This document shows positions 1 through 11,287 of a stretch of DNA of 64,000 nt, one piece after another. Source of the DNA: Microcebus murinus (taxonomy: Eukaryota; Chordata; Mammalia; Primates; Cheirogaleidae); NCBI RefSeq assembly GCF_040939455.1, contig NC_134120.1:15304501-15368500 (forward strand). The letters are read 5' to 3'. Under the pieces are notes generated by a model that was not told where the DNA came from, did not search any database, and worked only from the letters and a program-made list of their open reading frames with translations. Every line of letters starts with the position of its first letter. Position 1 is the first letter of the stretch. The position numbers and the translations under genes are program-made.

Positions 1-560
1 AGAGCTGCTAAAGGCAGCAGGGTTCATTTTATTCAGACCACTGCAGCAGGGGAGAGAGACTTCAATACAGAACTCCACGCCATGCCACTGAAATAACAGG
101 TGGGAGACTTTTTAAACATTGGGTTGTGCTCAAGGAAAAGCACTTGAAAGATGTAAAATGGGGGCAGGGGACAGGTGGTCAGTGTGATTAACCATCTATG
201 TTTGCTAATTGGCGCTTATCTGAGGAGAAACAAACGTCTTCCACCTTTGTGTCAGGAGGTGGCTTTGCAAATTGGAGCAAGGTACCAGCTCCCACAGAGA
301 CTGGGGAGAAAGAAAGCTATCTCTCTAGAGATTTTAGATTTGCATTTCAAAGAGACAGCTCCCAGGCCCTTGAGGAAGCATTTCTGGGTGGCAGAAGCTT
401 TGGATCTCAAAGGGGCACAGAAAATATTTATAATTGTGAGCTGTCTAAAATAACTGCTATAAGAAAAGGCAGGTCAGGGACCTATAGTCAGTTTTAGCTG
501 GAACAAACAGTAAATTCCTTTGGTAGTTTCCGAGGTTTCGGAAGCCGGCATTTGAAAGGG
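1..560 (-). repeat. Probable ERV1-class LTR cut by the window edge
   Basis: Read on the minus strand, the sequence has an LTR-like order: a GTTTAAAAAG TATA-like box (near 105-115), a GGAGAGAGA/CTCTCTCC region, then GAATAAAATG (complement of 28-37) and a short U5. The total length and order suit a gammaretrovirus-like LTR. The family is not identified and the outer end lies outside the window. Confidence 0.4.
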
Positions 561-1039
561 GGCTGGGCTTATTCTAGGGACACAGTCTTGTGCCCATAGA
601 AGCCCTGCTTGCTGGAGTCTCTCGCAGGAGGTTGGTGGAGTCATTTGTGCTGAGAATGTTGCAGTCGCAGGTGGACATGGCTTTGAGTAAGTCCTCCTCT
701 TCTCGGTCATGGCTTCCTGTTGACCAAGGCCTCCCTCCCCTGGGAGGAAAGTTATTAGAGTATCTCGAGGGCCTGATTGGATTGATATTAATAAATATCT
801 TCACCCTTCATTAATCCTCAGCCTACTTACTGAGGGTGTGCTGAGAATTATCATCTGTTCATAGATGGCTTCTAGTTCAGAGAGAACCTCCTTTTAAAAG
901 CCAGTTTAAACATTATTGTAAAATATGTAAAAATAGCCTGGAAGTGACTATGGTAAAAATTACAGTCTTCCTTTCCTTCATGCCCAGCTTCTCAGAGCTG
1001 ATCACTCCTAACAGTTTGTCTGATACTTCCGGAAAGTCT
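561..1039. other. No gene seen
   Basis: This stretch follows the edge LTR. Short open frames on both strands are not supported by any recognised motif. It may belong to the internal or leader part of the same retroviral element, but I cannot show it. Confidence 0.3.
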
Positions 1040-1190
1040 TTCATATGTCTATGAGGCAGGTACTCGCATTATTGCCATTTTACAGAAAAGGAAAACAAGG
1101 TCCCCTCCACATTTCCATGGAGACTGGCTTGCAAGTGGTACAGCCAGGACCCGAGCCCAGGCATCTGACCATAGAGCACACGCTCTTATC
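1040..1190 (-). repeat. MIR SINE
   Basis: The complement of the MIR core is clear: ATGAGGCAGGTACTCGCATT, then CATTTTACAGAAAAGG and a GTACAGCCAGGACCCGAGCC end. Confidence 0.7.
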
Positions 1191-1309
1191 CGCAACGGAG
1201 TATGTGGAGGCTTTATGTTTTTCCTGATTTTATTACGATTGCATTCTATTCTGAAGCTTGCTCTACTCACTACACAACATGCTAAGGCTGTTTTCCCATC
1301 ACTACACAT

Positions 1310-1580
1310 AAATCTACCTTATTCTTTTGAAGGAATAGTACCCCTTTGCATTAAGGTACTATCATTTATTTAACCTGTTCCCTGTTGAAGGTTATTTATT
1401 GTCCACTTCTTGCTACTGCAAATCATGTTGCAACCAACATCCTTATACACGATCTTTGTACACATTTGTGAGTATCTCTGCACGGCATCATCCTGAAAAT
1501 GGAATTGCTTTATCAAAATATGTGCATATTTAAAACTTTGCTGGTCCCATCAAAATTGCCCAAGGGATACCTTTAAAGTA
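1310..1580 (-). repeat. Old L1 3' fragment
   Basis: The plus strand reads like the complement of an old L1 tail: 'GTCCACTTCTTGCTACTGCAA', 'CATGTTGCAACCAACATCC' and 'GAAAATGGAATTGCTTTATC'. Confidence 0.55.
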
Positions 1581-2560
1581 GTGCTGTGTGGTTGGACCCG
1601 GTGGAGTCTCTCACTCGTTTTACTTTTGCCTAAAGTATTTGGCCTTACACTACATGCTGACTTCTCAGATGAAATAGCTGACTAATGACTGTCAGGAAAT
1701 TAATGTGGTGGGTCCAATGTAGCCAGAGAGTCTCTCCAGAGTACCTGCTTGTATTGATATTTTTTAATTAAAGTTAACTCTTAATCCTTATGAATAGAGT
1801 AGGGCTGATAAATCTGGCTTCAGCTTGGACAGAGGGGATCTCAGTCATTTTCCATAATCAATAAATACAGGCATGAATTGAACCACAACCCACACTCCCA
1901 TTGTGCTGAGCTTTTACTCTATCTCAGGCTTAACTATCTTAACAAAACAGATTGAATTACAGTAAAGTTGGTCATGAGGAGATTCTTTAATTTGAGCCCC
2001 CAAAGTCCCCTTTTAACTTTCTTTTATTCTAAAGAAACCAGATAGACCAATTTTAATCACTTTAAAAAATATGAATACCAAAGAATATCCCCTTAGTTTG
2101 CAGTAAGATGCCTTACTTATTTGGTTTGTTTTGTTTTTCAACCTCAGGCCAAATGATCCAGGAATGAGGTTGGGGACAGGAAGACATTAATGCCAGTAAT
2201 CTCATTGCTTTGCCATTAAAGTAGTATGTATGGAGATGACAAGAAGGAAACATGAAAACTGCCACATATTTGTCATCATTCAGCTTATAACAAGGTAGCT
2301 ACAGTGACTTCTAAGGACGGGGCTGATAAGATCTGAATATACTAGAATCTGATGCTAAGGGACATGGCTGTCTACACATGCTTGATGCAATTGACATGAA
2401 TCCAGCAAATGGAGTCAAAAAATAAACCAGCATGAAATCGTTTTTTCCTTTCTTTTTCCTTCTGAATGTGTAGACTTATTGCTTCGTTTCCCAAAAGTTT
2501 GTACTCTGTATGGAGAGATTTTTTTTAAATAAAAAAAATTTATATTTTTATTAATAGTAG
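1581..2560. other. No gene seen
   Basis: This is AT-rich intergenic sequence without long open frames, ending in a low-complexity A/T run (about 2515-2560). I recognise no repeat family in it. Confidence 0.35.
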
Positions 2561-2639
2561 AATTTATTAAACCAGAAATGGGCATGCAGGAAAACTCCCA
2601 CCCCACCTGGTGCCTCCCCAAGTTCACCTCCCCTAACCC

Positions 2640-3190
2640 AGGTGCCACTGTCACCTGTCTGGACTCTTGCCACACCCCCTCACCCCCAGCAGGTCCTGTT
2701 TTCCTTCCATTTTCTGGGACAGTCCCCTCTGCTTGGACACCTTACTTTGACCTTCCTGCCCTTCAGTGCCATCAATTTCTGCCCCATGTCAGGAAATCAA
2801 TATAGCTCCCTGGGAACCTGACTCTGTGTGAGCTGCACACATCAGACCTTCCCTAGGTGTGGCCTCCTTTGGGACTAACCTCCCTGCCACCTTTGGTCAC
2901 AAGCCCTTCATTCCAGGGAAGCCCTTTTTTGCTTGCAGTTCTGACCATCAGGAATGTCCTTCCGCTGGCTCTAGTTACCCACGCCCTACTCTTCCAGGCT
3001 TGGCACAATGTAGCCCTCCTCCAGGTGGTCTCCAGCGGTCCCAGCCCCAGGCCCTGCCTCCAATGCTCATGCCAGCACCTTCCAAGTTCTACTAGTCATC
3101 ATCTACTTGTTGTTTTGCTGGTACTTAACCGCCTCACCTGGACTGTATATGGCTTGAGGGCAGAGATCAAGTCTCAACCTGGAGGATATT
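2640..3190 (+). repeat. L2 LINE 3' region
   Basis: The stretch has the L2 C-rich pattern ('TGTCTGGACTCTTGCC', 'AGGAATGTCCTTCCGCTGG') and ends with the L2 3' signature GACTGTATATGGCTTGAGGG and CAGAGATCAAGTCTC. The open frames across it are degenerate. Confidence 0.6.
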
Positions 3191-3539
3191 TCATTAGCAA
3201 GTGACCTGGCTATGAGGTTCCTCTGCCCAAGTCAAATATTCACAGGAATGGTTTGCTGCCTCAGTAACTGTAGCGTGACAATCCCTCACTGAGCGTGGTC
3301 GTGTCTCCCACCTGCTCACGGGAACCAAAGGCTGGTCTGGCCACGATCGCTGACCAGTACAGTCCCTTTGGCTGCAGCCTTGGTTGTCTTTGCTCGTTTC
3401 CTTTCCTTCCCCTTCCTCCTTCTCCCCCTTTAAGCCCTTCCGTGTCTTCTGAGTTCTCTTCACTTGTTCTCTTCCATAAATAGAAATTCTCTAATTTGTG
3501 TGTTATCAATGAACCTTGCCCACCTTAGGTAAAACACAT

Positions 3540-3770
3540 TTGCGTGGATGGACTCATAATAGCTGCTATTTGTCGCTGGTTTACAAACATGACTGCCCAG
3601 AAAACAATAGCTCTTTTAATCCATAAAAGGACCCTGAAAGGAAGGTGTAAATTTTAGTCCCTGATTTGTAGACTGAGAAGATGAGGGTCGGGAGCGATGG
3701 AAACCACCTGAGAAGGAAATGGTGGCAGCGCTGGGACAGATCTCAGGTCCCACATCAACCAACCTGCGCT
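3540..3770 (-). repeat. MIR-like fragment
   Basis: The order 'TAATCCATAAAAGGACCCTGAA', 'GGAAGGTGTAAATTTTAG', 'GATTTGTAGACTGAGAAGATG' and 'GGCAGCGCTGGGACAG' matches a diverged MIR complement. Confidence 0.45.
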
Positions 3771-3948
3771 CCTCACCTGCTGGCGGCTGTCTCCCTCAGG
3801 TGGACCTGTTGCACTAGGTCTTCTCTTGTTATGGTCTTGTGAGTTTGTTATGTGCCAAATTCTGTAATTCTGGTATGATTATGGTTTTAAAATATTTCCC
3901 TTTGCCACACACATTTTAAGCATTGGCCAAAAAAGAAATTATCTTTAA

Positions 3949-4330
3949 ACCATGCTCACTGGCCGCGACACCTTGCCCACAGCCGGCACTCATAGTCTGC
4001 ACGATAGTTTGTACTGTGCGTTGACAACGGATCCCTTTTGCTCTTGTGTGATGAGGAAAGCTTGAAAGCACTGAAAGCTCGTTTCACTTTACAGGCAGCT
4101 TTACTTGCAATGTAAATCAGAATAGGTAACATAGACATATATGTTTTCATTACATTACTTTTAAATGTTCACAATTTTATTTTGATAAATGAAAAATTAG
4201 AAAAGTCATATCACGGCTGTCAGCTAAAGTCGCTGTGCGCGTTTGTCTGTGGCTGTCGACTATAGTTGGCGCTCGGCTGTGCAGGTTCATCTGTGGCTGT
4301 CGACTGCAGTCGGCGCTGGTCCCGAAGTGG
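3949..4330. mobile_element. TTAA-bounded, palindrome-rich DNA-transposon-like element (MITE)
   Basis: The 382-base segment is flanked by TTAA at 3945-3948 and 4331-4334. Its ends are GC- and CpG-rich while its middle is AT-rich. The right end has a repeated unit CTGTGGCTGTCGACT (near 4245 and 4292), with the 12-base palindrome CGACTGCAGTCG in one copy. The left end has a related text in the opposite sense (ACAGCCGGCACTCATAGTC). TTAA flanks suggest piggyBac-type integration, which is known for lemur genomes. The terminal match is imperfect, so the class is inferred. Confidence 0.5.
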
Positions 4331-4334
4331 TTAA

Positions 4335-4683
4335 TGGGAAAGGAAAGGCGGCACAGAGAGGTCCCTAAAATTTGTAGTAGCTAAGGTTTTGGGGCTGCCT
4401 CAAAATGCCAGGCATTGCTGGGCCCTCTTACACACAGGCCCCTGCCCCACAAAGAAGCCTGTCTGTAACCAATAGAGCCAGCCTTTTGGGATTATAGGGG
4501 AGCTTGTGTGTTCCTTTTTATGATCTCTGTCGGTGCCTGGGACCCCCTGCCACCCTATACTCCCTACCCACTGTTGGATGCCTCCATCAGAATGCCCCTG
4601 GCAACTGGTTCCAAAATTAGGCCCCTCTCTCACCTTCAACCCAAACCTCCCTTCCATCCGCTCCCAAGATTCCTGGGTATCAA
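4335..4683. other. No gene seen
   Basis: C-rich intergenic DNA. The open frames that run into the neighbouring CA/TG tract are artefacts of the repeat. Confidence 0.4.

Positions 4684-4737
<54 letters not shown>
4684..4737 (+). repeat. (TG)n microsatellite
   Basis: About 27 TG units with one C substitution at the start. Confidence 0.97.
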
Positions 4738-4742
<5 letters not shown>

Positions 4743-4819
4743 CATTTAGTGCTTATTCCTGTAGTTCCCAATATACAAACACAAACACTCTCTCCCTCTC
4801 TGCCTCCCGACATATTTTG

Positions 4820-5367
4820 AAATAGCTCTGCCTAGGACATGGCTAAAAGGGCATAGTGCCCTGCCAGGGCAGCCTGCTCATCAGCTCGAGAGACTTGGCA
4901 CTTTTCTTGGATCTCTTACAGCAACAAGCAGGGAGTAGAGAATGAGAATGGAGTAGGAGCTCAATAATGCCACCTTGGCAGTGCGTGCGGAGCCCCAGCT
5001 CAGGGAAAAGCAGGTCTCTGCTGCCCGCTGCATGCACATAAAGCTCACACACAGCCCTGGAAGTCCGAAGGGAACCAGGAAAAAGCTCTCGGGCTGCACA
5101 TATTTGTCTCATTTAACTAGCTACAGGCTGTCGGCCTGCCCTTGGACACAGCCCGGGCTGGGCTGCCGGGTCTCTGCTCAGAGCTATTTTAGTGGCTGCA
5201 TCCATGCAAACCCCACTCTGGCTGGCGTCTTCAAAGGGGAGGTTTCTGGGTATTGATTACCAGCCTTGCAGCTGAATTACTTCCATTTCTTCCTTGTCTA
5301 TAAACACCATCTGTTGGGAGAAAACGGTAACAGGAAAAGGAGAGGGTGCTAAGCAACTAGAGGCAAG

Positions 5368-5421
<54 letters not shown>

Positions 5422-7510
5422 TGGGTGGGGCGGAGGCAGATTGTTACTTCAGTTAAGAGGAAGCTCCAAAGTGAAGAACCTGGGAGGGATTTTTCCAAGC
5501 AACTTGAAGTCCACCAGCAAGGAAGAGGTGGGGAAAAGCAATGGCATGGAATAACCTTCACTGTGACCTTGAGCGTGGTCTGTAATGAACTGGGATGATT
5601 TTATGTCCGGAGGACGTGGGAGATGTCTCCATGTGTGTCTCATTCCTTCCAAGTCCATCAGCCTCCCGCTGCTGTCTGGAGGGAATGTTCCTCTGCCGGA
5701 GCTGACACTCCTCACACCCACAGTTGTCACAGTTAAGATGCAGTGGTGGCATCTAACAGACGTTGGCTTCCCTGCTCTGCGATCCTACTTCCTCAGGAAA
5801 CTCTACTTGGAATCCACACCCCAGGGCTCAGTCCTTGCAGTGTTGTGCCTTCCAGCAATGAGAGCAACAACTCCACGGTGAGAGCAAACATGTGCACATC
5901 AAAGGTGCAAGTGGCCCAGTTCTAACAGGAGTAGATGTCCCATTGGACGACACAGCAGTAGTTCAAAATACCCTCTTTGGCTGGAGCTGTGGGACTGGGC
6001 ACATTGGGAGGAAGGTGGAAGGAAGTGGAGGGAGTGTTACAAGGATCAGTGCAACTCAATTGCAAAAGAAGAGAATATGATGTTGCAGCCGTTTTTGCAA
6101 AACAAAAAGAGAAACTTGGGGTGGGGAGTGTCACTTACTAACAGAATCTACGTAAGGCAATAGTGTCATATGGCTGCCAAAGAAGCTAAGGCCATTTCAG
6201 ACTGGGGTGAATTGATATTTATTAATAAATCCATATTAATTAGGGTGGGACTAGTTCTTAATGCCGGTGAGATTCTGGATTATGGCAAGGTGTCTTGGTG
6301 CAAATGGAAAGGGCAGATGTTGAATGTGAAGATGTGGGTTTGCAACCCAATTCTTTCCCCTGAAGGGTTGGTTGCTTTCTTTAAGCAATCCATCACACTG
6401 AGCCTCAGTTTCCTGATCTGTAAGATGTGACTTCTAATGCCTTTCCTGCATATCTCGAATGGTTGGAAAGAGGATCACAGAAGCTAAACTACTGCAAAAG
6501 TCTGTTACAAACCATTATGTCACATCCATTTCTCAGCAACACATCTTAGGAGGTGCGTGGCAGAACAAGTAGAGAGCAGAGAAGGCAAAGAGAGTTTTGG
6601 TATCTTACAGAGTAGCAGAAAGCCCATGGGCTTAGTCACTCTTAGTTAACTAGCTTTGCTGCTTTACTAACTAGCCTTGAAATCTTAGACTAAGTTATTT
6701 AAGTTCCCTGAGCCTCAGTTTCCCTCTCTGCAAAGTGGATAATCACAGAAAATTTGAGGACTACATAAAACCCACATAAGCACCAGGCATATAGAACAGG
6801 AATTCAAGTATTGTTAGAGTCTTTCCTTTCTGAAGGAATCAAGGGTGTTTTACCAGAAGGAAGGAAGCCTTTCAAAGGACCAGATTGTTGTTTTCAAACA
6901 TTTGAAGGGCTGTCATGTAGAAGTGAGTAAACTTCTTAATGTGTTGCTCTAGAAGCCAAAGGCAGTGGGTGAGAGTCACAGGGACTTCTGTTCGATAGTT
7001 GAGCACTTTCCACGCCATGCCACAGAACACGCTGCTCCATAAAGGAGGGAGCACCTGTCACTGACAGGTGTTAAACCAGGGACATTGTAAAAGACATCCC
7101 TGCTATGGGAGAGAGCGTGAACAGGAGTTCCCTTTCCACTTTAAAATTCTATGATCTATAACATGATGTTCCTTTAATTCCCTCCTATATGTTTTCACTC
7201 ACAAAAATAAAACCTATAAAAGCAATCCCTTAGAGGATTATAAACAGCTTCTCCAGTGTACATGTGGCTTTAGAAAATAAACTCCCACAGCTCTGCTTCC
7301 AGGAGGGTTGCCAGAGCAATTTGGGGACATTCTTCTGCCACGTTCTCTATAGCAAGAATAGAAACCTTGGGGTCTCAGTTGAAAAGCTAAAGCCCAAACA
7401 GGTTAACTAAAGTGTCAATGGCCAAAATCAGACCCTGCCATTGAGAACTCGGGGTGAGCTTACCCTTAGGCAACATTTCCATCTAGACAAAAGTATGTTT
7501 CAGTCCCCTC
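4820..7510. other. Intergenic DNA with MIR pieces
   Basis: Apart from the TG tract, this part shows plus-strand MIR cores at about 6395-6480 (GAGCCTCAGTTTCCTGATCT) and 6695-6800 (GAGCCTCAGTTTCCCTCTCT). No frame has protein features that I recognise. Confidence 0.45.
5369..5419 (+). repeat. (TG)n microsatellite
   Basis: About 25 uninterrupted TG units, 630 bases from the previous tract. Confidence 0.97.
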
Positions 7511-7521
7511 ATCCCCACTAT

Positions 7522-7849
7522 TTTTTTTTTTGAGACAGAGTCTCGCTTTGTTGCCTAGGCTAGGTGAGTGCCGTGGCGTTAGCCTAGCTCACAGCAACCT
7601 CCAACTCCTGGGCTCAAGCAATCCTTCTGCCTTAGCCTCCCAAGTAGCTGGGACTACAGGCATGCACCACCATGCCTGGCTAATTTTTTTCTATATATAT
7701 TAGTTGGCCAATTAATTTCTTTCTATTTATAGTAGAGATGGGGTCTCGCTCTTGCTCAGGCTAGTTTCGAACTCCTGACCTCGAGCAATCCGCCCGCCTC
7801 GGCCTCCCAGAGAGCTAGGATTACAGGTGTGAGCCACCGCGCCCGGCCA
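7522..7849 (-). mobile_element. Dimeric Alu SINE, lemur type
   Basis: This is the complement of a full dimeric Alu, with a T-rich start, linker (ATTTCTTTCTATTTATAGTA) and the CGCGCCCGGCC end. Target duplication: ATCCCCACTATTTT at 7511-7524 and 7850-7863. Confidence 0.94.
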
Positions 7850-8149
7850 ATCCCCACTATTTTAATTTGCTTTTTAAACATACAGAAAGGTGCAAAATGA
7901 TATTATATATACTTCATGTATATACCAGGCAGATTTAACAAATCTTAGTTTGTGTCATATTTGCTTTAGGTCTTTTCTTTTTTTAAATAAAATATCTCTG
8001 GTTCCTCTGATGCCTCTGAAGCTTACTTTGGACTCTTTCCCTATCCCATGCCCCTTTTCTATCTCTAGAAATAACAACTGTCCTGAGAAGGAAAACATCC
8101 ATGCATGTTTTTCTCTATTCTTATTACATATGTGTATATCCATAAGTAA

Positions 8150-8517
8150 TGAATATGTATTAGCTATGTATTGCTGTGTAACAAGTCACCCTAAAACCTA
8201 GTGGATTAAAATCATCAGAGCTTACGTTCCCTCCTGGTTTCTGTGGGTTGAGAATTCAAGAGCATCTTGGTTGCTCCACCCTGGCTTGAGGTCTCTCTGA
8301 AGTTGTGCTCAGATGTTGGCTGGGGCTGCAGTCACTGGAAAGCTTGAGGACCCACTTCTCAGGCGGCTCACATACAGGGCTTGGCCAGTTGCTAGTAGCT
8401 GTTGACAGAAAGTTTCAGTTTTTCTTTACATGGATCTCTCCATGTAAAGGGCTATTTGTGGCATGGCAACTGGCCTGTCCCAGAGCAGGCAGTTGGTGGG
8501 GGGTGGAGGGGTCGGGG

Positions 8518-8575
<58 letters not shown>

Positions 8576-8600
8576 ATTACTTCCACTGTAACCTATTGGT
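8150..8600 (+). repeat. Old MaLR/MER-type repeat with GA tract
   Basis: The text 'TATTGCTGTGTAACAAGTCACC', 'GTTTCTGTGGGTTGAGAATTC' and 'GATGTTGGCTGGGGCTGCAG' belongs to a common ancient interspersed repeat I would place near MLT1. Family naming is uncertain. Confidence 0.45.
8520..8573 (+). repeat. (GA)n microsatellite
   Basis: About 27 GA units preceded by a G-run. Confidence 0.97.
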
Positions 8601-9330
8601 CAAGATAGTTCCAAGTCCCCATCCAGATTCAAGGAAAGGAACATAGACCCCAGCTGTTGGTGGGATGAGTGTCTCACATTGTGTTTTGATGTGAATGTTG
8701 GACTGGATTTATCATGTGCAAATCTGCACCCTACCCACCCCCATCTACCTTGAACAAAAAGGTCCAGAAGACCCTCCCTTAGCTAAGGCACTGAGAAATA
8801 CATGAGTGAGGGGAGAACCTGAGTCCTTGAAAAGTTCTGTGGTTGCTCTTCTTTGCAGAATAGTTATGACGGTAATGGAAACCACCATTGAGATGGGCTC
8901 TGTGATTTCACAGGGGGTCTAGTGTTACCCTAGAGTAGCAGAAGACAAGTGGTTTTATTTAACCTCCAAAGTCAAGGTGGGCACATCTACTGCAAAAGGA
9001 AGCAGGGGTGTTCTGATAGTAAGAACACCTTTGACCTTAAAAGATCTTTAGTGGTGAGTAATTGATCATGGTGTCCACAGGAAGAAAATAGATAGACTAC
9101 AGTGTTGCTTAGTTTATGTGACAGGAAAAATTCTAGGTCTGACAGCCCAAAACCTGCCTTGGGTCTCCACAGTGGAGAGTCATGACCATTCACTGAATTT
9201 CCAGGCATAAATTAATAGACCTATAATCCTTTAATTGAGTGTAACTTGGATCTCCTTGAGGAAGTACATATGTAAAAGTGTACTTAAATTACATATTATA
9301 AATGTATAAATTCTTGATGTACATATTGTA
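8600..9330. other. No gene seen
   Basis: Unassigned intergenic sequence. Short AT-rich stretches occur near 9270-9330. Confidence 0.35.
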
Positions 9331-9339
9331 AATTTTCCT

Positions 9340-11287
9340 CAAAGTTTTTCCCAAAGAAACCTGAGGCCCTTTATTAGATGCACAGTGCATTGGGGAAAGG
9401 GAAATATCTAGACCTTTTAAGAAATAATAGACACTGGCTCTGAATAGACTCTAATTTTTAGGGATACAAAATGCCAGTGTCCCATAAATAAAAGTGGAGG
9501 TCTTTGGCAGCCAGGCCAATATAGTTGGGATCTTGGCTTAAATTCAACTTACAGTGGGCCCAGTTAGTCCACAGACCATTCTGTGGTTACTTTCCCAGGT
9601 GTTGAGTGTAAAATTAGAATAGACATCCTTGGAAACTGGGAGAATCCAGTGGGAGAGCCCACTTTGGCTCTCTGACATATGGAATGAGGGCCAAGATGTT
9701 AGGCAAGGCTAATTGGAAGCACTTAGAACTTCCCTTCCTGACAAAGATAGTAAACCAGAAATAAACTCTGGAAAAATTATAACATTATATCATCAAAGAC
9801 TTAAAAGATGCAGGGGTAATGATACCTATCACATCCCAATTTAATTCACCTATTTGACCTGTGCAGACATTGAATAGATCTTGGGAAATGACTGTGGACT
9901 ATCATAAACTTGATCAGGTGGCTGCCTGATCAAATTGTACCTGTTGCCCCAGATATAGTACCTTTACTTGAGAAAATTAACACATGTGGTATGCAGCTAT
10001 TGCCTTAGATAAACTCTTTTTCTCTGTGTCATTTGTGAAGACCACCAGAAGCGATTTGCTTTTGCTTGGCAGGGCCAAAATACACCCTCGCAGCCTTGGC
10101 TCTGGGCTCTGTCAGTTTTCCTGCCCTCTTCCCTAATATAGTCCACAGACAGCTTGATCATCTGAAGAGTCCACAAAACATCACACCCATATACTGCACT
10201 GACATTATTTTGATTGAATCTGATGAGCAGGAAGTAGATTTACTTTGGATGCCCTAGTAAAACATATGCAAACTAAAGGATGAGAAATTGACCCTGCAAA
10301 AGTAAGGGTTCCACGACTTCATTGATGATTTGGGGGGTTCAGTGGTTTGAGCTACGTCAAGCTAGTTCCTTCAATGTGAAAGATAAGTTGCTGTACCTTG
10401 CACCATCTACCATGAAAAAGAGGCAGAATGCTTGATTATTCTTTTTCGGTTGCAGAAGCAGCATCCACCACATTTGAGTGTACTGCTCTGACCAATCTAC
10501 AGAGTTTCCTGTAATGATGCCTGTTCTGAGTGGAGAACAGAAAAAACTAAGGCATTGCAGCACGTTCTGGCCGCAGTGCAAGCTTCCCCACCACTTGAAT
10601 CTTATGACCCTGCAAGTCTGACGATGCCAGAAGTGTCCATGGCAAATAGGGATAACACATGGATCACCAAGGACACTCCAAGAGAAGAATGACAGTGCAG
10701 ACCTGAAGGATTTAGGAACATACCTATGCCTTTTCTGCAGCTAACTATTCTCAATAGCAAGGTTTTGCCTGGTAATTGGCTTGGATAGAGACTGGACACT
10801 TTACCATTGTTAAGCCTGAGCTTGCTGTAATGAATTACATATTGTCTGATCCATCTACTCTTAAGGTTGGGCATGGGCAACAGCAAATGGTCATCTAGTA
10901 GGAATGGCATATGAGGGACCAAGTGCAGGCAGGTCTGCAAAGTGCAAGTTTCATGAAGTGGCACCTCAGATTCCTTCAACACTTACTTCTGTTGTATTTC
11001 CTCCTCTCCCTCAACCTGTACCTGTTACCTCCTGGGAAGTTCCATATGATGAATTGACCAAAGGAAAACAACCTCTAACCTGGTTTACAGATGGATTTGC
11101 ATGATATGCTGGTACCATCCAACAATGGACAGCTTAGTCACTGCAGGCTCACTCAGGGGCAACTCCAAAGGACGGTAGTAGGGAAAATCCTCCAAGAGGA
11201 AATTGCCCGGTAGATTTGAAATGAGAGATGGCCAGACATACACTAACACAAGGGAAGTTAATAGTTTGGCTGAATGGCCAGACTCTG
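9340..11287 (+). pseudogene. Endogenous retrovirus pol remnant (protease/RT/RNase H region)
   Basis: Short frames on the plus strand carry retroviral pol text. A reverse-transcriptase fingers-palm section starts near 9885. A frame at 10066-10257 covers the RT palm, including a degraded active-site region where the usual acidic pair is not intact. A frame ending at 11104 carries an RNase H start (LTWFTDG). Stops and frameshifts separate these pieces, so no functional product is possible. The class looks like ERV1/gammaretrovirus-like, which is inferred. No LTR is attached: the right side ends abruptly where L1 sequence begins near 11288. Confidence 0.7.

Noticed and set aside
4400..4825. Long frames rich in Thr-His or Cys-Val
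   Set aside because: They come from reading through the TG/CA microsatellite and have no independent coding support.
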